Origin: Mesorhizobium sp.
Lineage (GTDB): Bacteria; Pseudomonadota; Alphaproteobacteria; Rhizobiales; Rhizobiaceae
DNA: 64,000 nucleotides
NCBI GenBank assembly: GCA_022833215.1
Contig: JAIPUZ010000061.1
Location: forward strand, 1-64,000
Reading direction: 5' to 3'
The position numbers were made by a program, and so were the translations under genes. Of the stretch, positions 15,988 through 24,757 are shown piece after piece. The notes beneath the pieces were generated by a model, which did no database searches, had not been told where the DNA came from, and was given only the letters and a program-made list of their open reading frames with translations. How positions within the stretch are numbered: position 1 is the first letter of the stretch; each line of letters opens with the position of its first letter.

Positions 15988-17039
15988 CCATTGCCACCGC
16001 AGGCCGGCCTTCCGTAGCGCGCCTGTGGTGGCGCTGGCCCGTGGGGCTCGCCGCCATGGCGGCGACCGTCTTTGCCGGCACCTGCATCGGGGAGACGCCC
16101 ATTCCGCTCTCCATCGTGGTGCAGACGCTGGCCAACAAGGTTCTGGGTGCTGCCTATCCGCTCGACCCCATCGACATGGGCATCATCTGGAACTATCGCC
16201 TGCCGCGTGCGCTGGTGGCCGCATCCTGCGGGGCGGGGCTGGCGCTTTCCGGCCTCGTGCTGCAATCGCTGCTGCGCAATGCGCTGGCCGATCCCTATCT
16301 GCTCGGCATTTCCGCCGGCGCATCGACCGGCGCGGTCACCGTGACGATTGCCGGCATCGGCGGCGGGGCCGTATCCATGTCGCTCGGGGCCTTCGCCGGC
16401 GCGCTCACCGCCTTCCTGCTGGTCGCGCTGCTGGCAAGGGCGGCCGGCGGCGGCGTTTCGGCGCGCGGCACAGGGCAGATCATACTGGCGGGCATCGCCG
16501 GTTCGCAGCTTTTCAACGCGCTCACCTCCTTCATCATCACCAAGTCGGCCAATGCCGAACAGGCGCGCGGCATCATGTTCTGGCTGCTCGGCAATCTGAG
16601 CGGCGTGCGCTGGCCGGATGTAACGCTGGCCGTACCCATCGCCCTGACCGGGCTGATTGCCTGCGTGTGGTGCGCGCGCGCCCTCGATGCCTTCGCCTTC
16701 GGGGCCGAATCTGCCGCTTCGCTCGGCATTCCCGTGCGCAGGGTGCAAATCGTGCTGATCGGGCTCACCGCGCTTGTCACCGCCGTCATGGTCTCCATCG
16801 TCGGCTCCATCGGCTTCGTCGGGCTGGTCATCCCGCATGCGGCGCGTTTCGTGGTCGGCGTTCGGCATGGACGGCTGGTGCCGGCGACGGCGCTGACCGG
16901 GGCCGCTTTCCTGATCGCCGCCGACGTGTTGTCGCGCACCATGATCCCCGGACAGGTGCTGCCCATCGGCGTCATCACCGCTTTGGTCGGTGCGCCGGCC
17001 TTCGCTCTGATCCTGCTCAGGGGACGTCGCCGGCCATGA
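15984..17039 (+). CDS. FecCD/BtuC-family ABC transporter permease
   Basis: Inner-membrane channel of the riboswitch-controlled importer. It has about nine to ten hydrophobic helices and the family landmarks YRLPRALVAASCGAGLALSG (~68-87), LADPYLLGISAGASTGA (~99-115) and SIGFVGLVIPHAAR (~275-288). The length of 351 residues is normal for FecCD permeases. The GTG start at 15984 overlaps the binding-protein stop by four bases, and the stop overlaps the ATPase start by four bases (ATGA), so the three are translated as a unit. Confidence 0.87.
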   Translation: MTIATAGRPSVARLWWRWPVGLAAMAATVFAGTCIGETPIPLSIVVQTLANKVLGAAYPLDPIDMGIIWNYRLPRALVAASCGAGLALSGLVLQSLLRNALADPYLLGISAGASTGAVTVTIAGIGGGAVSMSLGAFAGALTAFLLVALLARAAGGGVSARGTGQIILAGIAGSQLFNALTSFIITKSANAEQARGIMFWLLGNLSGVRWPDVTLAVPIALTGLIACVWCARALDAFAFGAESAASLGIPVRRVQIVLIGLTALVTAVMVSIVGSIGFVGLVIPHAARFVVGVRHGRLVPATALTGAAFLIAADVLSRTMIPGQVLPIGVITALVGAPAFALILLRGRRRP

Positions 17040-17800
17040 TCCTGCAGGCACGGAATCTCGGCTGGGGCGTGCGCCGGCTCCCCATCGTGCAGGGCGTGGA
17101 TCTTGCCGTTCGTGAGGGCGAGACGCTCGGGCTGGTCGGTCCCAACGGCTCGGGCAAGTCGACCCTGCTGCGCCTGCTTGCCGGCATATTGAAGCCGACA
17201 AGCGGCGAGGTCGCCGTGGAGGGGCGGCCGCTTTCCGGCCTGCCGCGCCGGCTGGCGGCGCAGAAGATCGCCTATCTCGAACAGCAGGCCGATACCGGCG
17301 AAGCGATCACCGTGCGCGATGCGGTGGAGCTTGGCCGCACGCCATGGCTGACGCCCCTGCAACCATGGTCGGACGAGGACGACCGCATCGTTGCCGGGGC
17401 GCTGGCCGACGCCGACCTGCGCGGTTTCGAAAGCCGCTTCTGGGCAACGCTTTCCGGCGGCGAGAAGCAACGTGTGCATCTGGCACGCGCGCTCGCCCAG
17501 CGGCCGCGCATCCTGCTGCTCGACGAGCCCACCAACCATCTCGACGTGCGCCATCAGCTTTCCATGCTGGACCTTGTGGCCGCCTTGCCGGTGACGTCGA
17601 TCATCGCGTTGCACGATCTCAATCAGGCGCTCACATGCGACCGGGTCGGCGTCATGGCCGGCGGCCGGCTGGTGGCGCTGGGCTCGCCGGAGGAGGTGCT
17701 GAGCGTCGAACGCATCGCCGAAGTGTTCGGCGTGCGCGCCAGCATTGTCGTCGATCCCGCCGACGGCACCCGGATTTTCCGCCTCGACCACCTACGCTGA
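17036..17800 (+). CDS. FepC/BtuD-type ABC transporter ATPase
   Basis: Energises the cobalamin/Fe-chelate importer. Walker A GPNGSGKST is at ~35-43, the signature is LSGGEKQRVHLARAL, and Walker B LLLDEPTNHLD is followed by the switch His in ALHDLNQAL. It is 254 residues long. ATG 17036 overlaps the permease stop. The frame is open far upstream (to 15899), but that part is an out-of-frame shadow of the permease. The gene is the third of five in the riboswitch operon. Confidence 0.88.
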   Translation: MILQARNLGWGVRRLPIVQGVDLAVREGETLGLVGPNGSGKSTLLRLLAGILKPTSGEVAVEGRPLSGLPRRLAAQKIAYLEQQADTGEAITVRDAVELGRTPWLTPLQPWSDEDDRIVAGALADADLRGFESRFWATLSGGEKQRVHLARALAQRPRILLLDEPTNHLDVRHQLSMLDLVAALPVTSIIALHDLNQALTCDRVGVMAGGRLVALGSPEEVLSVERIAEVFGVRASIVVDPADGTRIFRLDHLR

Positions 17801-17810
17801 AAGGTATTCC

Positions 17811-18248
17811 ATGCGTCTCGTTTCCGCCCTGATGCTTGCCTCGCTTGTCGTCTGCGCACCCGCCTTCGCCGAAATGCATGAGGTGAAGATGCTCAACCGC
17901 AACGCAACCGGCCCCATGGTCTATGAGCCGGATTTCCTCCAGATTGCGCCTGGCGACACGGTGAAGTTCATCAAGACCACCAGCGGTCACAATGCCGCGA
18001 CGGTCGTGGGCATGGTGCCGGAAGGGTATGAGGGCTTTCTCGGCAAGATCAATGAGGAGATCGAGGTCACACTGGACAAGCAAGGCTTCTACGGAATCAA
18101 ATGCTCGCCGCACTACGGCATGGGCATGGTGATGGTCATCCGCGTCGGCGATTCCGATCTGCCGGCCTCGTTCCCGGCAGATGATGTGCCTCCGCGCGCG
18201 AAGAAGCGTTTTGTCGAAATCCTGGAGCGCAACGGATACGGGAAATGA
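17811..18248 (+). CDS. Pseudoazurin (type 1 blue copper protein)
   Basis: Small periplasmic electron carrier, known as donor to nitrite or nitrous oxide reductases and some peroxidases. The signal peptide MRLVSALMLASLVVCAPAFA is cleaved after residue 20. The copper ligands are all present with exact pseudoazurin spacing: His60, Cys98, His101 and Met106 (mature 40, 78, 81, 86). It is 145 residues long. The start ATG 17811 follows GAAAGG and lies ten bases after the ATPase stop. A copper protein in a cobalamin-riboswitch operon is unusual, and no denitrification gene lies in the window. Confidence 0.9.
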   Translation: MRLVSALMLASLVVCAPAFAEMHEVKMLNRNATGPMVYEPDFLQIAPGDTVKFIKTTSGHNAATVVGMVPEGYEGFLGKINEEIEVTLDKQGFYGIKCSPHYGMGMVMVIRVGDSDLPASFPADDVPPRAKKRFVEILERNGYGK

Positions 18249-19042
18249 CTGCGCCATCGCTTCACGGCGACAATTTCGACCTGAAGGAAGAAATACGTTC
18301 CTACTGGTCGAAACGCTCGCAGACCTTCGATCTCGCCTTCGGCCATTTCATCGCACCGGGGCCGGAGGCGCGTGCATGGCAGCAGCCGATACGCGACGCT
18401 CTGGGCGCAAAGCCGCTCCGGGTTCTCGAGCTTGCCTGCGGTACCGGCGAAGTCACGCGGCTGATCCACGATCTCGGACACGACGTCACCGCGCTCGACT
18501 TCTCGGAGGCGATGCTCGAAGTGGCGCGCGCCAAGCACGCGGGCAAGGAACGCCTGCGCTTCATCCTTGCCGATGCCGAGAACACCATGGAGCCGGATGC
18601 AGCCTATGACGCCATCGTCTGCCGCCATCTGGTGTGGACGCTGACAGCCCCGCAGGAAACATTCCGCGAATGGCTGCGGCTGCTGAAGCCCGGCGGTCGT
18701 CTGCTGGTCTATGACGGCGACTGGACAGCGCCGAGCCCGACCGGGTGCCTGTTCGCATGGCTGGTCTCGCTGATCGACCGCATGCAGGGAGCCGATCCCT
18801 ATTATGACGGCGCTATGAGCGACAAACATGAGCAGATCATGCGTGCACTGCCTTTCGGAGACGGTCTCACCTATGGGAGGCTAGCCCCGATGCTGAAGGA
18901 AGCCGGTTTCGCAGACATCCGCTATATTTCCCATGACGGCATCGCGAAGGCCCAGCGACGGACCGCCAGTTTGCGCAACCGCCTGCGTACGCGCGTCTAC
19001 CGCCGCTTCATTCTCAGCGCTGCCAGACCGGCAGAATTGTAG
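18245..19042 (+). CDS. SAM-dependent methyltransferase (class I)
   Basis: Rossmann-fold methyltransferase of 265 residues. Motif I, VLELACGTGEVTRL, is near residue 60 and is followed by VTALDFSEAMLEVAR, then DAIVCRHLVWTL and LLKPGGRLLVYDGDW, the usual order for UbiE/Methyltransf_11 enzymes. The substrate cannot be read from the sequence. The start overlaps the pseudoazurin stop by four bases (ATGA), placing it last in the riboswitch operon, so a role in corrin or metal-chelate chemistry is conceivable but unproven. Confidence 0.82.
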   Translation: MTAPSLHGDNFDLKEEIRSYWSKRSQTFDLAFGHFIAPGPEARAWQQPIRDALGAKPLRVLELACGTGEVTRLIHDLGHDVTALDFSEAMLEVARAKHAGKERLRFILADAENTMEPDAAYDAIVCRHLVWTLTAPQETFREWLRLLKPGGRLLVYDGDWTAPSPTGCLFAWLVSLIDRMQGADPYYDGAMSDKHEQIMRALPFGDGLTYGRLAPMLKEAGFADIRYISHDGIAKAQRRTASLRNRLRTRVYRRFILSAARPAEL

Positions 19043-19303
19043 TCCCCACGGCATCACCGCGACCTGTCGCGCTGTTGCCATTCGGCAACGGGGCCCGGAA
19101 AAGGCACGGCGCACCATGCGGGCACAAAAGCCGGAAAGTGGGCTGTAGCCGGTCGCGAGCCAAGGAAAATCAAACAGTAAACATGATAATTTCAGGAAAG
19201 ATTTCGCGACAGGCTTTCGGATCATGCCGCATGCTGCCGTTGCGCCTGTTTGCCGGCTCGGCTAGGGCTGGCAATCATCCTTTGTTTCTTTGGCAAGGCT
19301 GGC

Positions 19304-19819
19304 GTGGATAAGCTCGACCTCAAGCGATTGATGGCCGCCTTCATGAAGATGCGGCCGCGTCTCGAAGCGACGGCGCTGTCGCGCGCGCGGTGCCCGGCAA
19401 CGGCGGAAGACCTCGTTCAGGACACCTGGCTGAAGCTCGACAAGGCACGCAGCGTCGCCGAAATAGACAACCCTGCCGGCTTTGTTACGCAGGTGGCGCG
19501 CAACACCGTCAGCGATCATCTGCGCAAGGAGCGCCGGCGGTCCGAGATCGATCGGGAGATTTCCGGTCTTCTCTGGGAAGGTGTCGATGAGATGTCGCCC
19601 GAACGCATGGTGATCGGCCGTGAAAATCTCGATGCCGTGCGCGCCGCCCTGGACGAACTGCCGGAAAAGACGCGCCGCATATTCCTGATGAACCGCATCG
19701 ACGGCATCCCTCACCGGCGCATCGCCGAGCAGATGGGAATGACCGACGAGGCGGTGTACTATCATGTGCGCCGCGCGCTGGAGCGGCTGGCACGGTTGCG
19801 CGACGATCTCGCCGACTGA
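19304..19819 (+). CDS. ECF RNA polymerase sigma factor, FecI-like
   Basis: Directs polymerase to siderophore-receptor promoters after a signal from FecR. Region 2 includes ATAEDLVQDTWLKL and NPAGFVTQVARNTVSDHLRKE. Region 4 includes LPEKTRRIFLMNRIDGIPHRRIAEQMG and the helix DEAVYYHVRRALERL. The GTG at 19304 gives 171 residues, usual for FecI. TTG 19250 and ATG 19331 are other possible starts. FecR and a receptor with a signalling domain follow. Two matching promoter-like blocks, before fecR and before the receptor, are the likely targets. Confidence 0.85.
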   Translation: MDKLDLKRLMAAFMKMRPRLEATALSRARCPATAEDLVQDTWLKLDKARSVAEIDNPAGFVTQVARNTVSDHLRKERRRSEIDREISGLLWEGVDEMSPERMVIGRENLDAVRAALDELPEKTRRIFLMNRIDGIPHRRIAEQMGMTDEAVYYHVRRALERLARLRDDLAD

Positions 19820-19835
19820 ATTTTTTGCAAATCTG

Positions 19836-19863
19836 TTTAGGCAAAGCCTATCCTTGCGCGTCA
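19836..19863 (+). promoter_or_regulatory. Putative FecI-type sigma promoter before the fecR-like gene
   Basis: TTTAGGCAAA, 13 bases, then CGTCA. The same two blocks with the same spacing occur at 20945-20972 before the receptor gene, and 20 of the 28 positions are shared between the copies. The form fits ECF promoters of the FecI group (a GGAAA-like -35 and a GTC-type -10). The repeat is seen, and the sigma assignment is inferred. Confidence 0.6.
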
Positions 19864-19921
19864 ACCTGGATAGAAGCGTACGGTCAGTACGTTTGGATCC
19901 GGCAACCTTCGCTATCGGTAC

Positions 19922-20911
19922 ATGGACGAGCCAGACAAAAGCGCTGATGACGACCGGGGGGCCGCTCTCGATGCCCGCGACTGGATCGTGCGGCTCACCT
20001 CCGGCAATGTCAGCGATGCGGAGCTGAACCGCTTCAAGGCCTGGCGGGAGCGTTCGCCGCAGCATCGGCTGGCCTTCGAGCGCGAGCGCGCCTTCTGGCA
20101 GCAATTGCAGGGGCTGGAAGAGCAAAGGGCACACGCCCTGCCTTTCGGGCCGTCGCGCCGGGTGGCCGTGAGCCGGCGTGCTGTCCTTGCGCGGGGCGGG
20201 GCGGCGGCAACGGCGGCCCTTGCCGCAGTGGCATTGCCCCGGATCGATCTTTGGTGGAATGCCGACTTCGCCACCGGCGTGGGTGATCGGGCCGAGGTGA
20301 ACCTGCCGGACGGGTCCGCCGCCGTTCTCAATACCGACAGCGCGATAGCCGTGGATTTCCGGCCACAGATGCGGCTGGTGCGGCTGCTCCGGGGCGAGGC
20401 GGAATTCCGGGTCCGCGGGGACGAAGGATCGCTGTTTCGGGTCGCTGCGCTGGGTGGCAACAGCGATGCTCTGGGCACCACCTTCACCGTCAGCTCCCTT
20501 GACGGCATGGCGACCGTCACCGTCAGCGAGGGGCGTGTGCTGGTGGCGGGACCGGCAGCGCCGGAAGATCCGGCGCAAACAGCCATCCGCCGCGTCGAAC
20601 TCGGCGCCAGCGAGCAGACTGCCTATGCCGAGGGCGGCGTGCCGCAGCCGGTGGTGGCGGTCGACACGGAAACCGTGCTTGCGTGGCGATCCGGTCACGT
20701 GATCTTCGAGGGGCGGCCTTTCGCAAGTGCGGTCGCCGAGCTGGCGCGCTATCTTCCCGAACGGATCGTCGTGCGGCCAGGTATCGACGGCAGCGTGCCG
20801 GTCAGCGCGGTCTTCTCCACCAGCGAGGTATATGCCGCCGTGCAGGCACTGGCCCGCACGCAAGGCCTCAGCGTCCGGCGTATTCCCGGCGTCATGGTGC
20901 TGATCGCCTGA
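19922..20911 (+). CDS. FecR-family anti-sigma/signal transducer
   Basis: Inner-membrane protein that holds the sigma factor and passes on the receptor signal. The N-terminal DUF4880 part (DARDWIVRLTSGNVSDAELNRF..., ~17-60) is followed by one hydrophobic span (ARGGAAATAALAAVAL, ~90-105) and the periplasmic FecR domain (~110-210) with GDRAEVNLPDGSAAVLNTDS and LLRGEAEFRV. The C-terminal STN-like tail would contact the receptor signalling domain. It is 329 residues long, as usual. A FecI-type promoter copy lies 59 bases before the start. Confidence 0.9.
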   Translation: MDEPDKSADDDRGAALDARDWIVRLTSGNVSDAELNRFKAWRERSPQHRLAFERERAFWQQLQGLEEQRAHALPFGPSRRVAVSRRAVLARGGAAATAALAAVALPRIDLWWNADFATGVGDRAEVNLPDGSAAVLNTDSAIAVDFRPQMRLVRLLRGEAEFRVRGDEGSLFRVAALGGNSDALGTTFTVSSLDGMATVTVSEGRVLVAGPAAPEDPAQTAIRRVELGASEQTAYAEGGVPQPVVAVDTETVLAWRSGHVIFEGRPFASAVAELARYLPERIVVRPGIDGSVPVSAVFSTSEVYAAVQALARTQGLSVRRIPGVMVLIA

Positions 20912-20944
20912 TCGTGAAATTTTTCGGGAAATCGCAATTTCGTC

Positions 20945-20972
20945 TTTAGGCAAAACGTCTCTTCGCCCGTCA
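20945..20972 (+). promoter_or_regulatory. Putative FecI-type sigma promoter before the siderophore receptor
   Basis: TTTAGGCAAA, 13 bases, CGTCA; second copy of the block found at 19836-19863. It lies 90 bases upstream of the receptor start and after the fecR-like stop, which gives the receptor its own sigma-dependent promoter. Function is inferred from duplication and position. Confidence 0.62.
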
Positions 20973-21000
20973 TGGGTGTGAAGGGTTCAGGCAAGGAACT

Positions 21001-21055
21001 ACCCAAACCCTTCGGCAGAGCCGAACGGCTTTCCTTGAAAATGAAGGGTTTGGGT
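21001..21055 (+). repeat. Long inverted repeat in the receptor leader RNA
   Basis: Perfect 13-bp arms ACCCAAACCCTTC (21001-21013) and GAAGGGTTTGGGT (21043-21055) enclose 29 bases that hold a second hairpin, AGCCG-AA-CGGCT (21019-21030). The outer arm ends eight bases before the receptor ATG at 21063, so the folded RNA would sit against the initiation site. Regulation of translation or mRNA stability is inferred. Confidence 0.6.
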
Positions 21056-21062
21056 TTCGATC

Positions 21063-23603
21063 ATGAATGACGGGGCAGGGAAGAGGGATTTCCAGGCGGC
21101 GCGCGGCAGGTTCCTGCGCAGTCTTCTGGTCGGTACGGCGCTGTGCGTGGTCGCAGTGCCTCCGGTTATGACGATTACGCCGGCGGCGGCGCAGACGGCA
21201 GGTACACATGATTTCGATATTCCCGGCCAGCCGCTCGGGCGCGCGCTGCGGACGCTTGCCGGACAGAGCGGGGTGCAGATCGCTTACCGGACGGCTATCG
21301 CCTCCGGTGCCACCGCCCCGGCCGTGCGTGGCACGATGACGACCGAACAGGCACTGGCGCGGGTGCTCGCGACATCCGGCCTGCGCTATGCCTTCACCGG
21401 TGCCAATACGGTGACCATTCACGATCCTGCCGCTGTAACTGCGGGCGGCGGCACGAACCCCGATGGCTCCGTGGTTCTGGACACGGTCAATGTCGAGGGG
21501 CAGGCCGAAACCGCCTGGGGTCCGGTCGATGGCATCGTGGCGCGCCGCTCGGCCACCGCTTCCAAGACAGATGCCGCCCTGATCGAGACGCCGCAGTCGA
21601 TTTCGGTCGTGTCGCGCGAACAGATGGACCGCCAGAGCGCGACCACGGTTTCGGAATCGCTGCGTTACACGCCGGGCGTCCTGACGGGAACCGCGGGTCT
21701 GCAAAGCAAGCGTTTCGACCCAGTGTTCATTCGCGGCTTCGGCGGCTTTTCCGCCGCAGCGACCTATGCCACCTATCTCGACGGCCTGAAATGGCATCAC
21801 GGCCCGCGTACCTCGATCCAGGTCGATCCCTATCTGCTGGAGCGGGTGGAAACTTTTCGTGGTCCCTCCTCCGTCCTCTATGGGCAGGCCACACCGGGCG
21901 GCTTCGTCAACATGGTTTCGAAGCAGCCATCGGCTGTCGCCAGCAATGAGGCGTTCACGTCGGTCGGCAGCTACGGCAGGGTCGAGGGCGGCTTCGATCT
22001 CACAGGTCCTGTCAACGAGGACGCCACGCTGCTCTACCGCCTGACCGGGATGGGACGGATTGGCGAAACGCAGATCGACTTTCAGGACGACGAGCGGGTG
22101 CTGATCGCACCGTCGCTGACATGGGCGCCCGATGCGGACACCACGCTGACCGTTCACGCTCTGTATCAGCACGATCCCCGCACTTCGGACGCGGCATTCC
22201 TGCCGCCGGTGGGTACCGTGCTGCCGGGCCCGTATGGGCAGATTCCGCGTAACTTCTTTCAGGGAGATCCCAACTACAACCGGTTCGAGCGTACGCAGGC
22301 CTATATAGGCTACCAGTTCGAGCACAGCTTCGACGAGACCTGGACGGTACGCCAGAACCTGCGCTACGCCTATATGGAAGACGACATCAAGAGCGTGAAC
22401 TATGTGAGTCTGGCGGCCGACGGCAAGACGATCAACCGCAGTGCATCCTATGCGGTGCATGAGGACCGCAGCTTCTCGGTCGACAATCAGGTTCAGGCGA
22501 AATTCGCAACCGGCGCCCTCGACCACACGCTGCTCGCCGGGCTGGACTATCAGCGCTACCGCAACAAGTTCAACTATGGTCAGGGCCCTGCGGGAACGAT
22601 CGACTGGACCAACCCGGTCTACGGAATTCCGATCACGCCCGTCACGCTCACCTTCGACCGCAAGGAGCCGCTCGACCAGATCGGCCTTTATGTGCAGGAC
22701 CAGATTTCCTACGACAACTGGCGTCTGTGGCTGAGCGGCCGCCATGACTGGGCAAAATCGAAGTCGCAGATCACCAATATGGTCTCGGGCGCCAATGGCG
22801 GCAGGTCCGAGGCTGACAGCAACGCCTTCACCGGCCGCATCGGGCTGGTGCACCTGTTCGACAACGGTCTGGCGCCTTATGTCAGCTATTCGACCTCTTT
22901 CGAGCCGGCGCTCGGCATGGACTATCATCAGAACGCCCTGAAGCCGATGAAGGGAAGGCAGTTCGAGGCAGGGCTGAAATATGAGCCGCCGGGCTATGAC
23001 GCCTCGCTCACCCTGTCGGCCTTTCACATCACCAAGAACAACGTGATGGCGGCGGACAGCACGCCGGGCCATACCTGTCCTAGCGCGCCGAGAGGCGAGT
23101 GCATTACGCAAAATGGCGAGGTGGTGTCGAAGGGCTTCGAGGCGGAGGCGCGGGCCAGCATTCTGGACGGGCTGGACCTCATCGCCGCCTACAGCTTTAC
23201 CGATGTCGAGATCACCGAAAGCGACAATGCCGCGCTTATAGGCAAGCGTCCCGTCGGCGTGGCAGAGCACATCGCCTCGCTGTGGGCATCCTACACCTTC
23301 GGCAGCGGCACGCTGGAAGGGCTCAATCTCGGCGGCGGCGTTCGCCATGTCGGCTCGTCCTTCGGCACGGACAACAATGACTGGATAGCGGGGCTGCCCT
23401 CGAAGGTGCCGGGATACACGCTGGTCGATCTTGCCTTCGGCTATGACTTCGGCAAGAAGAATCCCAGCTTCGAAGGGCTTCGTCTGGACGTGAAGATCAA
23501 CAACCTGTTCGACAAGAAATATGTCGCAGCCTGCAATGGCTACGGTTCTTGCGTCTACGGTGAAGGCCGCTCGGCGTTGGCGACCATGAGGTATCGCTGG
23601 TGA
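21063..23603 (+). CDS. TonB-dependent siderophore receptor with signalling (STN) domain
   Basis: Outer-membrane receptor and signal transducer of 846 residues. After a signal sequence ending near AAAQTAG comes an STN domain (~40-125; FDIPGQPLGRALRTLAGQSG), the part that contacts FecR. The plug starts about 150 (SVVSREQMDRQSATTVSESL; RGFGG; LYGQATPGGFVNMVSKQP) and the barrel ends in ATMRYRW with a terminal aromatic residue. Sequence and context match FpvA/FoxA-type ferric-siderophore receptors. The siderophore itself cannot be named. It is preceded by a sigma promoter copy and a structured leader, and its stop overlaps the next gene. Confidence 0.92.
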   Translation: MNDGAGKRDFQAARGRFLRSLLVGTALCVVAVPPVMTITPAAAQTAGTHDFDIPGQPLGRALRTLAGQSGVQIAYRTAIASGATAPAVRGTMTTEQALARVLATSGLRYAFTGANTVTIHDPAAVTAGGGTNPDGSVVLDTVNVEGQAETAWGPVDGIVARRSATASKTDAALIETPQSISVVSREQMDRQSATTVSESLRYTPGVLTGTAGLQSKRFDPVFIRGFGGFSAAATYATYLDGLKWHHGPRTSIQVDPYLLERVETFRGPSSVLYGQATPGGFVNMVSKQPSAVASNEAFTSVGSYGRVEGGFDLTGPVNEDATLLYRLTGMGRIGETQIDFQDDERVLIAPSLTWAPDADTTLTVHALYQHDPRTSDAAFLPPVGTVLPGPYGQIPRNFFQGDPNYNRFERTQAYIGYQFEHSFDETWTVRQNLRYAYMEDDIKSVNYVSLAADGKTINRSASYAVHEDRSFSVDNQVQAKFATGALDHTLLAGLDYQRYRNKFNYGQGPAGTIDWTNPVYGIPITPVTLTFDRKEPLDQIGLYVQDQISYDNWRLWLSGRHDWAKSKSQITNMVSGANGGRSEADSNAFTGRIGLVHLFDNGLAPYVSYSTSFEPALGMDYHQNALKPMKGRQFEAGLKYEPPGYDASLTLSAFHITKNNVMAADSTPGHTCPSAPRGECITQNGEVVSKGFEAEARASILDGLDLIAAYSFTDVEITESDNAALIGKRPVGVAEHIASLWASYTFGSGTLEGLNLGGGVRHVGSSFGTDNNDWIAGLPSKVPGYTLVDLAFGYDFGKKNPSFEGLRLDVKINNLFDKKYVAACNGYGSCVYGEGRSALATMRYRW

Positions 23604-24733
23604 CGGCACGCGCCGGCCTTCGCTGGCTGTTTGCCGTGGCGGTGGCGGTGCTGACGTCGGCTCCGCTCGCGGCCGCGCAAATCAGCGTCACCGATCAGGC
23701 TGGCCGAACGGTTACGCTGGCGGAGCCGGCGCAGCGTATCGTGCTCTCGGAAGGCTCGGACATGATCGGGCTGGCCCTGATCGATCCGCAGCCCGTCGCC
23801 AGGGTGGTCGCATGGAATCCGGCGCGGATAGATGCCGACACCATGGCCGCCTTCCGCGCCGCCGATCCGGGCATAGACGGCATTGCCGTGCTGAAGGGGA
23901 CGTGGGCCGGCGGCTTCCCTGTCGAGCGCGTCATCGCGCTGGAGCCGGATCTGGTGCTGCTGCATCCCTATTATGCCAACGACATTTCGGTCATCGACAA
24001 GCTGCAAGCCGCCGGCATCGCGGCTGCCATCGTCGATATCACGCCGCAGATACGTGCGGCCGATCCGCTGGAGGGGTTGAAGCTTCTGGCGGAACTCACG
24101 GGAAACCGGGAGAGGGCGGCAGGCTTCGTCGCCTTCTACGAGGACCATGTCGAAAAGATCCGGTCGCGGCTTGCCGGGACAGATCCCGCAAAACGGCCGC
24201 GCGTGCTGCTGGAAGCACATGCAGGCAAAGGCGGCTGCTGCGCCTCGACAGGAAAGGGCGTCGGCATCGGCGATCTCATCGAGTTCGCTGGCGGCCGCAA
24301 TATCGGGTCGGAGGTGATACCCGCGACCATCGGGGAACTCAGCGCGGAATATGTGCTGAACGCCGATCCAGAAGTCTACATCGGCACCGGCGGCGCCTAT
24401 CTGGAAGCGGCCGGCGGGCTTGTTCTGGGTACCGGCCGCGCACGTGAGCAGGCGCTTACGTCGCTTCAGGCCGTTACGCAGCGGCCCGTCGTCAGGGACC
24501 TGCAAGCGATAGCGGAGGCGCGTGCGCATGGTATCTGGATGCCGTTGACGGGGGCGCTGAACATCGTCGTCATCGACGCATTCGCGCGCTGGATACATCC
24601 CGAACTGTTCCATGATGTCGACCCCGCCAGCACACTGGACGAGATCAACCGGCGCTTTTCGGCCCTGCCGATCGCAGGTACTTACTGGATCAGCCTGGAT
24701 GACGGCAATGGCGAACAGCCTGCGCGCAGGTAG
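23600..24733 (+). CDS. Periplasmic binding protein of a Fe-siderophore/haem-type ABC system
   Basis: FecB/HmuT-like periplasmic receptor of 377 residues. Signal peptide MTARAGLRWLFAVAVAVLTSAPLAAA; then ISVTDQAGRTVTLAEPAQRIV, the usual opening of this class, and LIEFAGGRNIGSE later. An unusual GKGGCCAS segment carries a Cys pair near residue 210. The GTG start overlaps the receptor stop (GTGA), which ties it to the receptor. No permease or ATPase gene follows, so it must work with transport parts encoded elsewhere, perhaps the FecCD/ATPase pair at 15984-17800. Confidence 0.85.
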   Translation: MTARAGLRWLFAVAVAVLTSAPLAAAQISVTDQAGRTVTLAEPAQRIVLSEGSDMIGLALIDPQPVARVVAWNPARIDADTMAAFRAADPGIDGIAVLKGTWAGGFPVERVIALEPDLVLLHPYYANDISVIDKLQAAGIAAAIVDITPQIRAADPLEGLKLLAELTGNRERAAGFVAFYEDHVEKIRSRLAGTDPAKRPRVLLEAHAGKGGCCASTGKGVGIGDLIEFAGGRNIGSEVIPATIGELSAEYVLNADPEVYIGTGGAYLEAAGGLVLGTGRAREQALTSLQAVTQRPVVRDLQAIAEARAHGIWMPLTGALNIVVIDAFARWIHPELFHDVDPASTLDEINRRFSALPIAGTYWISLDDGNGEQPARR

Positions 24734-24757
24734 CATCGTTTCCACCGAGGAGTTTTC

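Noticed and set aside
20970..23609. 879-codon minus-strand frame opposite the siderophore receptor
   Set aside because: Shadow of the receptor; the plus strand has signal, plug and barrel motifs, the minus strand has none.
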